From Halomonas sp. LR3S48 (GTDB lineage Bacteria; Pseudomonadota; Gammaproteobacteria; Pseudomonadales; Halomonadaceae), in assembly GCF_025725665.1 (NCBI RefSeq), contig NZ_CP107009.1, positions 3,782,001-3,846,000 of the forward strand: DNA of 64,000 nt, given 5' to 3'. Positions within the stretch are counted from its first letter, which is position 1, and each line of letters starts with the position of its first letter. A model generated the notes under the pieces. It searched no databases. It saw nothing but the letters and a program-made list of their open reading frames with translations, and had not been told where the DNA came from. The position numbers and the translations under genes were made by a program. Positions 44,573 to 52,901 of the stretch are shown here, one piece after another.

Positions 44573-47500
44573 GCGACGTCACGCAGTTAAATCCGCTCCA
44601 GTTCCCCCTGCACGGCAGCCGCCTGATCGAAGCGAGTGCGGGCACCGGCAAGACCTTCACCATCGCCCTTCTCTACGTGCGCCTGGTGCTCGGCGCCCGC
44701 TCGGATGCCGATGAGGCTGCCTTCGAACGCCCGCTGACGCCGCCCGAGATCCTCGTCGTCACCTTCACCAACGCCGCCACCCAGGAGCTGCGCGAGCGTA
44801 TCCGCGCGCGGCTGGTGGAAGCCGCAGGAGTCTTTCTCTCTCCACAGGCGCCCGAAGCCGCGCCCGGCATTGCCGAAGCTTCGGGAGCAGAACAGAGCGG
44901 AGGTCATTCGACATGGATGTCGAATGTAGCGCCCAGGGACGGGTTCACAGCGCCTCCGCGGAGTTCTGCTGACGAAGCTACCAAAGCGGCTGGCAAAGGG
45001 GCGCCGGGGACAGGCCGTAGCGAGGGTCTTGATCCACTCCTCCTGGCCCTCCGCGACCAATACGATCCCGCCACCTGGCCCGCCTGCGCCCGGCGCCTGC
45101 AGCTCGCCGCCGAATGGATGGACGAGGCCGCCGTCTCCACCATCCACAGTTGGTGCTACCGCATGCTGCGCGAGCACGCCTTCGACAGCGGCAGCCTGTT
45201 CTCCCTCGACCTGGAAAACGACCAGACCGAGCTGGAACTCGAGGTGGTGCGCGACTACTGGCGCAGCTTCTACTACCCGCTCAACACCGACGAACTGGCT
45301 AGCGTAGTACGCCACTGGAGCACGCCCGAGCAGCTGCACCAGGCGGTGCGCGGGCTGATGCCCGAAGCCGAGGCGCTCAACAAGGGCGCCCCACCCCCGG
45401 CCGAAACGGTCGCCAACGCCCAGCGCGAGACCGCCGAGCGCCTGGCCCAGCTCAAGGCCCCCTGGCCCGCATGGGTGGACGAGTGCGAGGCGCTGTTCGA
45501 GGAAGCCGCCCAGCAGAAAGCCTTCAAGGGCCAGAGCTTCAATGCCAAGAGCCGTGCCAACTGGCTCGGCAAACTGCGCGAATGGTGCCAAGGGGATGCC
45601 ACCTGGCCCAGCCTGACCGACGCCGCCTGGAAGCGCCTCACGCCCCAGGGCATGGCCGACATCTGGCTCAAGGGCGAGCCGCCGGACCACCCGGCCCTGG
45701 CCGCACTGGAAGCGTTGCAGGATGAGCTCAACGCCCTGCCCGATCCCTACGCCGACCTGCTCACTCACGCCGTGCACTGGTGCCGCGCGCGGCTCGACCG
45801 CGAGCAGGAGCGCCGCGCCGAGATGGGCCCCAACGAGCTGCTCACGCATCTCGACCGGGCGCTCGCCGGCCCCAACCGTGAGGCTCTGGGGGCGCAGATC
45901 CGCCGCCAGTTCCCGGTCGCCCTGGTCGACGAGTTCCAGGACACCGACCCGGTGCAGTACCGCATTTTCGACTGCGTGTACCGCATCCGCGAGAACTCGC
46001 CTGAGACCGGCGTGTTCCTGATCGGCGACCCCAAGCAGGCGATCTACGCCTTCCGCGGCGCCGACATCCACACCTACCTGCGCGCACGCCGCGACACCCA
46101 AGGCCGCCACGTCACCCTGGGCACCAACTTCCGCTCCAGCGAGGCGATGGTCGAAGCCGTGAACCGCTGCTTCGAATTCGCCGAAGCGCACCCGCCCGGT
46201 GCCTTCCTGTTCAAGGAGGCCGACGGCAGCAATCCGGTGCCGTTTCTTCCCGTGGGAGCGAAAGGACGCAAGGACTCACTCACCCGCCAGGGCCAGCCGC
46301 TGCCGGCCATGACCCTGTGGCAGCTCGACAGCGACGAGCCGCTCTCCAAGACCGCCTACCACGGCGTGATGGCCGAGCGCTGCGCCTCCTATATGGTCGA
46401 GCTGCTCAACGAGGGCCAGCGCGGCCAAGCAGGCTTCCAGGAAGGCGAGCGCTTGCAGCCGCTCAAGCCTTCCGATATGGCGGTGCTGGTCAACGGCCTG
46501 GGCGAGGCGCGGGCGATCCGCCAGGCGCTGGCCCGGCGCGGGGTGAAGAGCGTCTACCTCTCCGACAAGGACAAGGTGTTCGCCTCGCCGGTCGCCACCC
46601 AGCTCGATGCCTGGCTGCGCGCCTGCGCCGAACCTGAGGACGACAGGCTGCTGCGTACCGCCCTGGCCACTTCCGTGCTGGGGCTCGATATCGCCACGCT
46701 GGATCGCTTGAACGAGGACGAGCTGGCCTGGGAAAGCCGCGTACTGCAGTTCCGCGACTACCACCGGCTGTGGCAGCGCCAGGGCGTGCTGCCGCTGGTG
46801 CGCAAGATCATCCACGACTTCGACGTCGCCACGCGGCTGCTTGCCTGGGGGCCTGCCAGCGACGGTGAGAGAGCACTCACCGACCTGCTGCACTTAGGGG
46901 AGTTATTGCAGCACGCCAGTCAGGAACTCGACGGCGAACACGCGCTGATCCGCTTTCTCGCCGAATCCATCGCCCATCCCGAAGGCCAGGGCGACACCCA
47001 CAAGCTGCGCCTGGAGAGCGACGCCGACCTGGTGCAGGTCATCACCATTCACAAGTCCAAGGGGCTGGAGTACCCGCTGGTGTTCCTGCCCTTCATCTGC
47101 AGCCACCGGCCAACGAAGAAGGACGACTCCCCGCTGCGCTGGCACGACGCCGAAGGCCGCCTGCGCATCAGCCTGGAAGCCGACGATGAGACCCTGGCCA
47201 CCGTCGACCGCGAGCGGCTGGGCGAGGACCTGCGCAAGCTCTACGTGGCGCTGACCCGGGCGCGCCACGCCACCTGGCTCGGCATGGCCCCGCTCAAGGG
47301 CGGCGAAGGCAGCGCCATCGGCCAACTGCTGGGCAACGGCGAGCCCATAGGGCCCAGCGTTTTTGAAGAAGCGCTCAAGCAGCTCAAGGGCGATTGCGCC
47401 GCCATCGAGATCACCCCGGCGCCGCCGGCCCACGCCCAGATCGTCAGCCAGACAGAGCGAGACGATGCCCTCGGCAAAGCACGCACGCCCACGCGCCCCG

Positions 47501-48504
47501 CGCGCGAGCACTGGTGGATCGCCAGCTACTCGGCGCTGCGCCTCTCGGGAGAAATGGTAAGCGCCCCAGTAAGGGCTGACTTACCACCTAGCCCGCATGA
47601 AAGCGAAGCGCAGCGAAGCGGCGGCCTGCCGGAACCGGCCACCGCCATGGAGGCCACCGCGCTGGAAGTGATCGAGGAACCCCATGACAGCGGCCAGAGC
47701 GAACCGCTGCCCTCCTTACATCGGTTTCCGCGCGGACCGGGGCCCGGCACCTTCCTCCATGGGATTTTAGAGTGGGCCGGCGAGCACGGCTTCACCCGCG
47801 TGGCCCGCGACCCGGCCCTGCGCGAGGAGACCCTGGCCCGGCGCTGCCAGGTGCGCGGCTGGCAACCGTGGCTGAACACCCTGCACGTCTGGTTCGGCAC
47901 CCTGCTCGCCGCCCCGCTGCCGCTGCCCGATGGCGCAGGCAGTCTTACGCTCGAAACGCTGACGAGCTACCAGGTGGAGATGGAGTTCTGGTTCGCCTCA
48001 CGCCAGGTCGACACCCGCCGGCTGGACGCCCTCGTAAGTGCTTACACACTCCCCAATCCAGATGACAGGCCAGGCACCAGCCTGCCGCGCCCCGCACTGG
48101 ATGCCGACACCCTCAACGGCATGCTCAAGGGCTTCATCGACCTGGTATTCGAGCATGAGGGGCGCTACTACGTGGCCGACTGGAAATCGAACCACCTGGG
48201 GCCGGACGACAGCGCCTACAGCCCCGAAGCGATGCGCCAGGCGGTGGCCGAGAAACGCTACGACCTGCAGTACGCGCTCTACCTGCTGGCCCTGCACCGG
48301 CTGCTCAAGGCACGCCTGCCGGGCTACGACTACGACCGCCACATCGGTGGCTCGCTCACCGTCTTTCTCAGGGGCGCCAATGCGGAGAGCCGCGGCGTGC
48401 ACGCCGAGCGCCCCCCGCGTGAGCTGATCGAAGCGATGGATGCGCTATTCCAGGGCAATACCCAAGCGGCAGGCACCCGTAACACGACGGAGGCGCCGGC
48501 ATGA
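44569..48504 (+). CDS. recB: Exodeoxyribonuclease V subunit RecB, with an in-frame repeat insertion
   Basis: A 1311-residue 3'-5' helicase and nuclease. Walker A is EASAGTGKT (21-29), Walker B VDEFQDTDPVQY, and helicase motif VI includes LYVALTRARHATWL. The C-terminal nuclease keeps FLHGILEWAGEHG, LKGFIDLVFEHEGRYYVADWKSNHLG and QYALYLLALHRLL. It is about 130 residues longer than E. coli RecB. Part of the excess is residues about 92-154, low-complexity and encoded by a branched palindromic repeat. A second variable linker (about 1000-1055, AQRSGGLPEPA) precedes the nuclease. All catalytic motifs remain, so it should be functional. Confidence 0.97.
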   Translation: MSDVTQLNPLQFPLHGSRLIEASAGTGKTFTIALLYVRLVLGARSDADEAAFERPLTPPEILVVTFTNAATQELRERIRARLVEAAGVFLSPQAPEAAPGIAEASGAEQSGGHSTWMSNVAPRDGFTAPPRSSADEATKAAGKGAPGTGRSEGLDPLLLALRDQYDPATWPACARRLQLAAEWMDEAAVSTIHSWCYRMLREHAFDSGSLFSLDLENDQTELELEVVRDYWRSFYYPLNTDELASVVRHWSTPEQLHQAVRGLMPEAEALNKGAPPPAETVANAQRETAERLAQLKAPWPAWVDECEALFEEAAQQKAFKGQSFNAKSRANWLGKLREWCQGDATWPSLTDAAWKRLTPQGMADIWLKGEPPDHPALAALEALQDELNALPDPYADLLTHAVHWCRARLDREQERRAEMGPNELLTHLDRALAGPNREALGAQIRRQFPVALVDEFQDTDPVQYRIFDCVYRIRENSPETGVFLIGDPKQAIYAFRGADIHTYLRARRDTQGRHVTLGTNFRSSEAMVEAVNRCFEFAEAHPPGAFLFKEADGSNPVPFLPVGAKGRKDSLTRQGQPLPAMTLWQLDSDEPLSKTAYHGVMAERCASYMVELLNEGQRGQAGFQEGERLQPLKPSDMAVLVNGLGEARAIRQALARRGVKSVYLSDKDKVFASPVATQLDAWLRACAEPEDDRLLRTALATSVLGLDIATLDRLNEDELAWESRVLQFRDYHRLWQRQGVLPLVRKIIHDFDVATRLLAWGPASDGERALTDLLHLGELLQHASQELDGEHALIRFLAESIAHPEGQGDTHKLRLESDADLVQVITIHKSKGLEYPLVFLPFICSHRPTKKDDSPLRWHDAEGRLRISLEADDETLATVDRERLGEDLRKLYVALTRARHATWLGMAPLKGGEGSAIGQLLGNGEPIGPSVFEEALKQLKGDCAAIEITPAPPAHAQIVSQTERDDALGKARTPTRPAREHWWIASYSALRLSGEMVSAPVRADLPPSPHESEAQRSGGLPEPATAMEATALEVIEEPHDSGQSEPLPSLHRFPRGPGPGTFLHGILEWAGEHGFTRVARDPALREETLARRCQVRGWQPWLNTLHVWFGTLLAAPLPLPDGAGSLTLETLTSYQVEMEFWFASRQVDTRRLDALVSAYTLPNPDDRPGTSLPRPALDADTLNGMLKGFIDLVFEHEGRYYVADWKSNHLGPDDSAYSPEAMRQAVAEKRYDLQYALYLLALHRLLKARLPGYDYDRHIGGSLTVFLRGANAESRGVHAERPPRELIEAMDALFQGNTQAAGTRNTTEAPA
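44875..44981. repeat. Branched palindromic repeat element inserted in frame within recB
   Basis: Nested inverted repeats are visible. The outer arms of 19 bases are 44875-44893 and 44963-44981 (GAAGCTTCGGGAGCAGAAC against GTTCTGCTGACGAAGCTAC, 16 of 19 paired). Middle arms are GCGGAGG (44897-44903) and CCTCCGC (44953-44959). A perfect ten-base hairpin is CATTCGACAT (44905-44914) and ATGTCGAATG (44917-44926). The strand between the hairpin and the right middle arm forms a second small arm, so the RNA would be Y-shaped. It encodes residues 103-138 of RecB, in a stretch absent from E. coli RecB. Confidence 0.75.
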
Positions 48505-50831
48505 GCAAGCGCAGTAAGCACGACGACGCCACCCCGGACCTGTTCGCCGATCTCGGAGAGGAATCAGCAGGCATTGGCGACGCACCTGAAAAAGACGAGC
48601 CCGCCAGGCCGGAACCGCCTCAAGCCGCGCAGGGCAACGTACAAGCCGCGCTCAACGACACTCAGGCGCTGTTCGCCCTGCTCGACCGCTGGGTGGAGCG
48701 CGGCTGGCTGCGTGCGCTGGACCGCGCACTGGCCAGCTTCTTCCAGCGCGAGGTAAGCGACGCCCCTCCCCTGCTGCTGCTCGCCGCGGCGCTTGCCAGC
48801 CATCAGCTCGGCCGCGGCCACGTATGTCTCGACCTCGCGCAGACTCTTGCCGCCCCCGACCTGGCGCTCTCGCTGCCACCGGAAGGCGACGACCTGAGCG
48901 ACCCGCCGCCGCTGCCCAGCGAGCTGCTGGCTGAATTGGATCTTGCCACCTGGCAAGCCGCCCTGAACCATCCCGCCCTGGTGGCGGATAGCAACACGCC
49001 CCAGCCCGGAAACACCCCGCTGGTACGCAGCGAACGCGACGGCAACGTGCGGCTCTACCTGCGCCGCTACTGGCAGTACGAGCAGGACATTCGAGGCCTG
49101 ATCGGCGCCCGGCTCACTTCCGCCACTGACACAGAAACCGACACCGCCACCCTGGCCCGGGCGCTGGCCGCACTGTTTCCCCAAAGCCATGACCTCGACT
49201 GGCAACAGGCCGCCTGTGCACTCGCCAGCCGCTCACGCTTCGCCGTGATCACCGGCGGCCCCGGCACCGGCAAGACCACCACCGTGGTCAAGCTGCTCGC
49301 GCTGCTGCAGGCGCTGGCCCTGGGTGAACCTGCCCAGGCCGGCTCCGGCGCCCCGCGCCCGCTTCGCATTCGCCTGGCTGCCCCCACCGGCAAGGCCGCC
49401 GCACGGCTCAACGAATCCATCGCCAAGCAGGTGCAGGGGCTTTCGCTGGTGGAGCTGGCCGCCGCCGTGGGCCAACAGGGTGTGGATATCTCAACCTTGC
49501 GCGACAGTATCCCGACGGAGGTCACCACGCTGCACCGCCTGCTGGGCTCACGACCGGATACCCGTCACTTCCGCCACCACGCCGGCAATCCGCTGGCGCT
49601 GGACGCCTTGGTAATCGACGAAGCCTCGATGGTCGATATCGAAATGATGGCCGCCGTGCTCACCGCCCTGCCGCCCAGGGCGCGGCTGATCCTGCTCGGC
49701 GACAAGGACCAGCTCGCCTCGGTGGAAGCCGGCGCCGTGCTCGGCGACCTGTGCCAGCGCGCCGAAGGCGGCCACTACACCCCGGCCACCTGCGACTGGC
49801 TGGAACGGGTGACCGGCGCGCCGATTCCCGAACAGTACCGGGACGCAGCAGGCCAGCCGCTCGACCAGGCCATCGCAATGCTGCGAGTGAGCCACCGCTT
49901 TGATGCGAAAAGCGGCATCGGCCAGCTTGCCGAAGCGGTCAATCGCCCGCTCGACACCGACCACGGCCAAAAGGAGAAGAAGCGTGCCGTGCGCGAGATC
50001 TTTCAGCAGGGCTACGCCGACATCGCCCGCCTCGCCCTGGCGGACGCCGACGACCCGGCGCTAGATCGCCTGGTGGTAAACGGCAACTCGGCCAGCTTCG
50101 CCAATAGCGGCGAAAGCCGCCACGACCGCCGCGGCGAACCCATCGCACCGCCGGTCGGTTACCGCCATTATCTGGAAGTGATGAAGGCAACGCGGCCCGC
50201 GCAGCCCTTCTTCGGCGAAGGCGAAGCCCGCCAGCCCTATGACGACTGGGCCCGCCAGGTGCTCGCCGCCCACGGTCACTTCCAATTGCTGTGCGCACTG
50301 AGGAAAGGCCCCTGGGGCATACAAGGCTTGAACCCACGCATCGGCCGGGCACTCCGCCGCGCCGGCTGGCTCAAGGCCAGCGACCTGGAACTGGAACAGG
50401 GCTGGTTCGAAGGCCGCCCGGTGCTCGTCACCCGCAACGACTACGGCCTGGGGCTGATGAACGGCGATATCGGCATCACCCTCGCTGTGCCCGAAGCTCG
50501 CAGCGCAAGCGAACCACCCGGCCGCACTCTGCTGCGCGTCGCCTTCCCGGCCAGCGACGGCAGCGGCGACATCAAGTGGGTGCTGCCCAGCCGCCTGCAG
50601 GCGGTGGAAACCGTGTTCGCCATGACGGTACACAAATCCCAGGGCTCGGAATTCACCCACACCGCCCTGTTGCTCCCCGACGCCCCCAACCCCATCCTCA
50701 CCCGGGAACTGGTGTACACCGGCATCACCCGCGCGAGGGACTGGCTCACGCTGGTCGAGACGGGCCGTGGGATGCTGGATGAAGCGGTGACGAGGGAGGT
50801 GGTCAGGGTGAGTGGGCTGGGGAGGTTGTAA
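48501..50831 (+). CDS. recD: Exodeoxyribonuclease V subunit RecD
   Basis: A 776-residue 5'-3' superfamily 1B helicase subunit. Walker A is VITGGPGTGKTTT (about 249-261), Walker B VIDEASMVDIEMM, and the late motifs MTVHKSQGSEF and YTGITRARDWLTLVE are intact. It is longer than E. coli RecD (608), with additions at the N-terminus and around 530-590. The start overlaps the recB stop by four bases. A decayed second copy of its last 280 bases lies beyond the next gene. Confidence 0.97.
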   Translation: MSKRSKHDDATPDLFADLGEESAGIGDAPEKDEPARPEPPQAAQGNVQAALNDTQALFALLDRWVERGWLRALDRALASFFQREVSDAPPLLLLAAALASHQLGRGHVCLDLAQTLAAPDLALSLPPEGDDLSDPPPLPSELLAELDLATWQAALNHPALVADSNTPQPGNTPLVRSERDGNVRLYLRRYWQYEQDIRGLIGARLTSATDTETDTATLARALAALFPQSHDLDWQQAACALASRSRFAVITGGPGTGKTTTVVKLLALLQALALGEPAQAGSGAPRPLRIRLAAPTGKAAARLNESIAKQVQGLSLVELAAAVGQQGVDISTLRDSIPTEVTTLHRLLGSRPDTRHFRHHAGNPLALDALVIDEASMVDIEMMAAVLTALPPRARLILLGDKDQLASVEAGAVLGDLCQRAEGGHYTPATCDWLERVTGAPIPEQYRDAAGQPLDQAIAMLRVSHRFDAKSGIGQLAEAVNRPLDTDHGQKEKKRAVREIFQQGYADIARLALADADDPALDRLVVNGNSASFANSGESRHDRRGEPIAPPVGYRHYLEVMKATRPAQPFFGEGEARQPYDDWARQVLAAHGHFQLLCALRKGPWGIQGLNPRIGRALRRAGWLKASDLELEQGWFEGRPVLVTRNDYGLGLMNGDIGITLAVPEARSASEPPGRTLLRVAFPASDGSGDIKWVLPSRLQAVETVFAMTVHKSQGSEFTHTALLLPDAPNPILTRELVYTGITRARDWLTLVETGRGMLDEAVTREVVRVSGLGRL

Positions 50832-50892
50832 TAAAGCCCAAGGGGTGTCCTGAAAATCGACACGTATGCTTATCAAAGCAAGGGAGTTGCAA

Positions 50893-51648
50893 ATGAAGCA
50901 CTACAGAAAAATCGAACATGTGAGACGCCATGGCCTTTCCCTGCTGGCTCGGCTCGGACGCTACGAGTTGGCAGTGCTGCTATGCGTCTCGGTCCTTTCC
51001 GGCGGGGTCTGGGGGTTCATCGAGCTGGCCGATGCTGTCACCGAGGGGGAAACCCAGACCATCGACGAGACCCTGCTGCTTGCCCTGCGCAACCCTGCCG
51101 ATCACACCGATCCGCTCGGCCCGGGCTGGGTCGAGGAAATGGGACGAGACTTTACCGCGCTCGGCGGTGTCGGCGTGCTGGTAGTGATCACACTGGGTGC
51201 CCTAGGCTACATGCTACTCGCCCGGCACCATCGTGCGGCGCTCTTTGCCTCGGTCGCTGTGCCCGGCGGCATGCTGCTCAGCACGCTGATGAAGATGGGC
51301 TTCGATCGTCCTCGGCCCGACCTCGTGCCGCATGAAGCCATGGTCTACACCGCGAGCTTCCCCAGCGGCCACTCGATGATGTCTGCCGTCACCTACCTCA
51401 CCCTGGCCGCCCTGCTCATCCGGGTACAGCCAGCGCTGAGGCTGAAGGCCTACCTGCTGATACTGGCGATACTGCTCACCCTGCTGGTGGGCATGAGCCG
51501 TGTCTACCTCGGCGTGCATTGGCCGACGGATGTACTTGCCGGCTGGACCGCCGGAGCGGCCTGGGCCGCGCTGTGCTGGCTGGTGATGCGCTGGTTGCAG
51601 CGGCGCGGGCAGGTAGAGACAGAGGAGAGCAGCTCGGACACCGAGTAG
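50893..51648 (+). CDS. PAP2-family membrane phosphatase
   Basis: A 251-residue integral membrane protein with about six spans. The three phosphatase motifs are present: KMGFDRPRP, SFPSGHSM and SRVYLGVHWPTD. It would dephosphorylate a lipid phosphate such as phosphatidic acid, phosphatidylglycerol phosphate or undecaprenyl diphosphate at the periplasmic face. The ATG at 50893 has AGGGAG six bases upstream, better than an ATG nine codons earlier. It sits between intact recD and a recD remnant, so it looks like a later arrival. Confidence 0.93.
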   Translation: MKHYRKIEHVRRHGLSLLARLGRYELAVLLCVSVLSGGVWGFIELADAVTEGETQTIDETLLLALRNPADHTDPLGPGWVEEMGRDFTALGGVGVLVVITLGALGYMLLARHHRAALFASVAVPGGMLLSTLMKMGFDRPRPDLVPHEAMVYTASFPSGHSMMSAVTYLTLAALLIRVQPALRLKAYLLILAILLTLLVGMSRVYLGVHWPTDVLAGWTAGAAWAALCWLVMRWLQRRGQVETEESSSDTE

Positions 51649-51653
51649 GGGCT

Positions 51654-51781
51654 CAAGCGACGGCAGCCGCAGCATCAAGTGGTGCTGCCGCTGCCAACGT
51701 CCCAACCCCATCCTCACTAGGAAACTGGTCTCAGCGGCATTACCATGAGGTGGTGAGAGTGAGCGGGTTGGGGAGGTCGCT
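51654..51781 (+). pseudogene. Decayed duplicate of the recD 3' end
   Basis: Three blocks align in order with recD. 51654-51695 matches 50551-50594 (AGCGACGGCAGC, then ATCAAGTGG and TGCTGCC). 51700-51745 matches 50683-50728 (CCCAACCCCATCCTCAC, then AACTGGT and GGCAT-ACC). 51747-51781 matches 50795-50829 (GAGGTGGT, then GGGGAGGT). Two deletions of roughly 87 and 66 bases and frameshifts separate them. It begins five bases after the PAP2 stop. Confidence 0.85.
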
Positions 51782-51866
51782 GAAGAACCGCCAGCTTTCC
51801 CTCAGACAGATGTCAGCTTACTGCACTTAACAGACTCTGAAGCAACCCGAGCGTTTGAAGCGCACC

Positions 51867-51903
51867 CCTCTAGAGCCACACAATAGGTTGTATAGCTCTA
51901 GGG
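51867..51903. terminator. Hairpin between the recD remnant and the membrane-protein gene
   Basis: CTAGAGC (51870-51876) and GCTCTAG (51895-51901) are perfect complements, extended outward by CC/GG. An inner ACAA/TTGT pair closes on TAGG. It stands downstream of both converging units and could terminate either. Confidence 0.55.
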
Positions 51904-51933
51904 AAATCATTTCGCTGAGATGAAGCAGGTTGG

Positions 51934-52698
51934 TTAATCAAATCGTTTGAGATAGGTTGGCTGCTCAAGTGAGTGTAATTCGTGGTACAGAACAGGATGC
52001 TCAATCACCGGCGGCCTGTCAGGATAGAACCAAGCACCTAATATCATGCAGATCAAGACGAGGGATGTTAGTGATCCGATAAACATGGAATATCCTGCCG
52101 GAAGGTATGACGACATGACAGACAAGGCTGTGCCACCCTCAACACCTAGTAATTGCGGATGCCAGCTAGCAATGCCGAGCATAAGGACTCCTAGAATAAC
52201 ATTACCTAGCTCACGCTGGTCCAGTCTGATCTTGAATCTCCTTGCATCAAGCTCATCACACTTATCGATCCAATATGTAGCATTGGTTTTTATAGCATGA
52301 TCTCTGAGCTGGCTAGCCCAAACATATCCATGTGCCTTTTCGTGCGCGTGAGGGTCATCAAATAAGCATGCAAGCCAATACAAACCCGGAACAAAAAGAA
52401 TGATAATACGAAAAAGACTACCTGCAGCACGCACTAGATAGGCGGAAAAAACTGCGAAAGCTGCCAAGGTAATAAGGAGAAAACCGACGTGACTCAAAAG
52501 GGCAGGGGTTCCAGAGGATAGGCTAGTCAACCCATTGCCACCACTGACACACATGGAAAGATCTAGAAACAGGACAGCTTGAATGAGCTGCATGGTCCAC
52601 CTTCCTTCCCATGCCCGGTCGAGCATCCCGATAAAAACTGGGATTTTTCCTGAACTTTCTTCCTTTAACTCGTTGATCATTTTCTTTACTTTCTTCAT
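51934..52698 (-). CDS. Hypothetical multi-span membrane protein beside the STAND gene
   Basis: A 254-residue protein that I do not recognise. Predicted spans are at about 36-52, 68-88, 92-112, 160-180 and 205-225. Between them lies a cytoplasmic-looking loop with HAHEKAHGYVWASQLRDHAIKTNATYWIDKCDELDARR. The N-terminus is lysine-rich. Codon use is AT-richer than in flanking chromosome genes. It lies downstream of the STAND gene on the same strand, 203 bases away, so it may be an accessory effector or membrane anchor of the defence system, or only a passenger. The start is uncertain; an ATG six codons later is possible. Confidence 0.55.
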   Translation of the reverse strand: MKKVKKMINELKEESSGKIPVFIGMLDRAWEGRWTMQLIQAVLFLDLSMCVSGGNGLTSLSSGTPALLSHVGFLLITLAAFAVFSAYLVRAAGSLFRIIILFVPGLYWLACLFDDPHAHEKAHGYVWASQLRDHAIKTNATYWIDKCDELDARRFKIRLDQRELGNVILGVLMLGIASWHPQLLGVEGGTALSVMSSYLPAGYSMFIGSLTSLVLICMILGAWFYPDRPPVIEHPVLYHELHSLEQPTYLKRFD

Positions 52699-52901
52699 CC
52701 TTAATGGCTCATGTCAGCCCTTTTTCATCTTGCATGCGTAAACGTGGAACGAAAGCAAGAACGAGGGCACATCGCAATTGGGTTGATTTTAATGGGTGCA
52801 ACGCATAGCCCCTTTCTACAGAACACCATCTCCCCCTTGAGCAGTAGATCATGGCACGTAAGCAGCCCCCCGAAACACTTTCTCCTTGTTTAACGACTTT
52901 C
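52699..52901. other. Gap between the STAND gene and the membrane-protein gene
   Basis: The 203 bases are AT-rich and open in several frames, but no reading has a good start or composition. I see no terminator; a promoter for the membrane protein may lie here. Confidence 0.35.
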
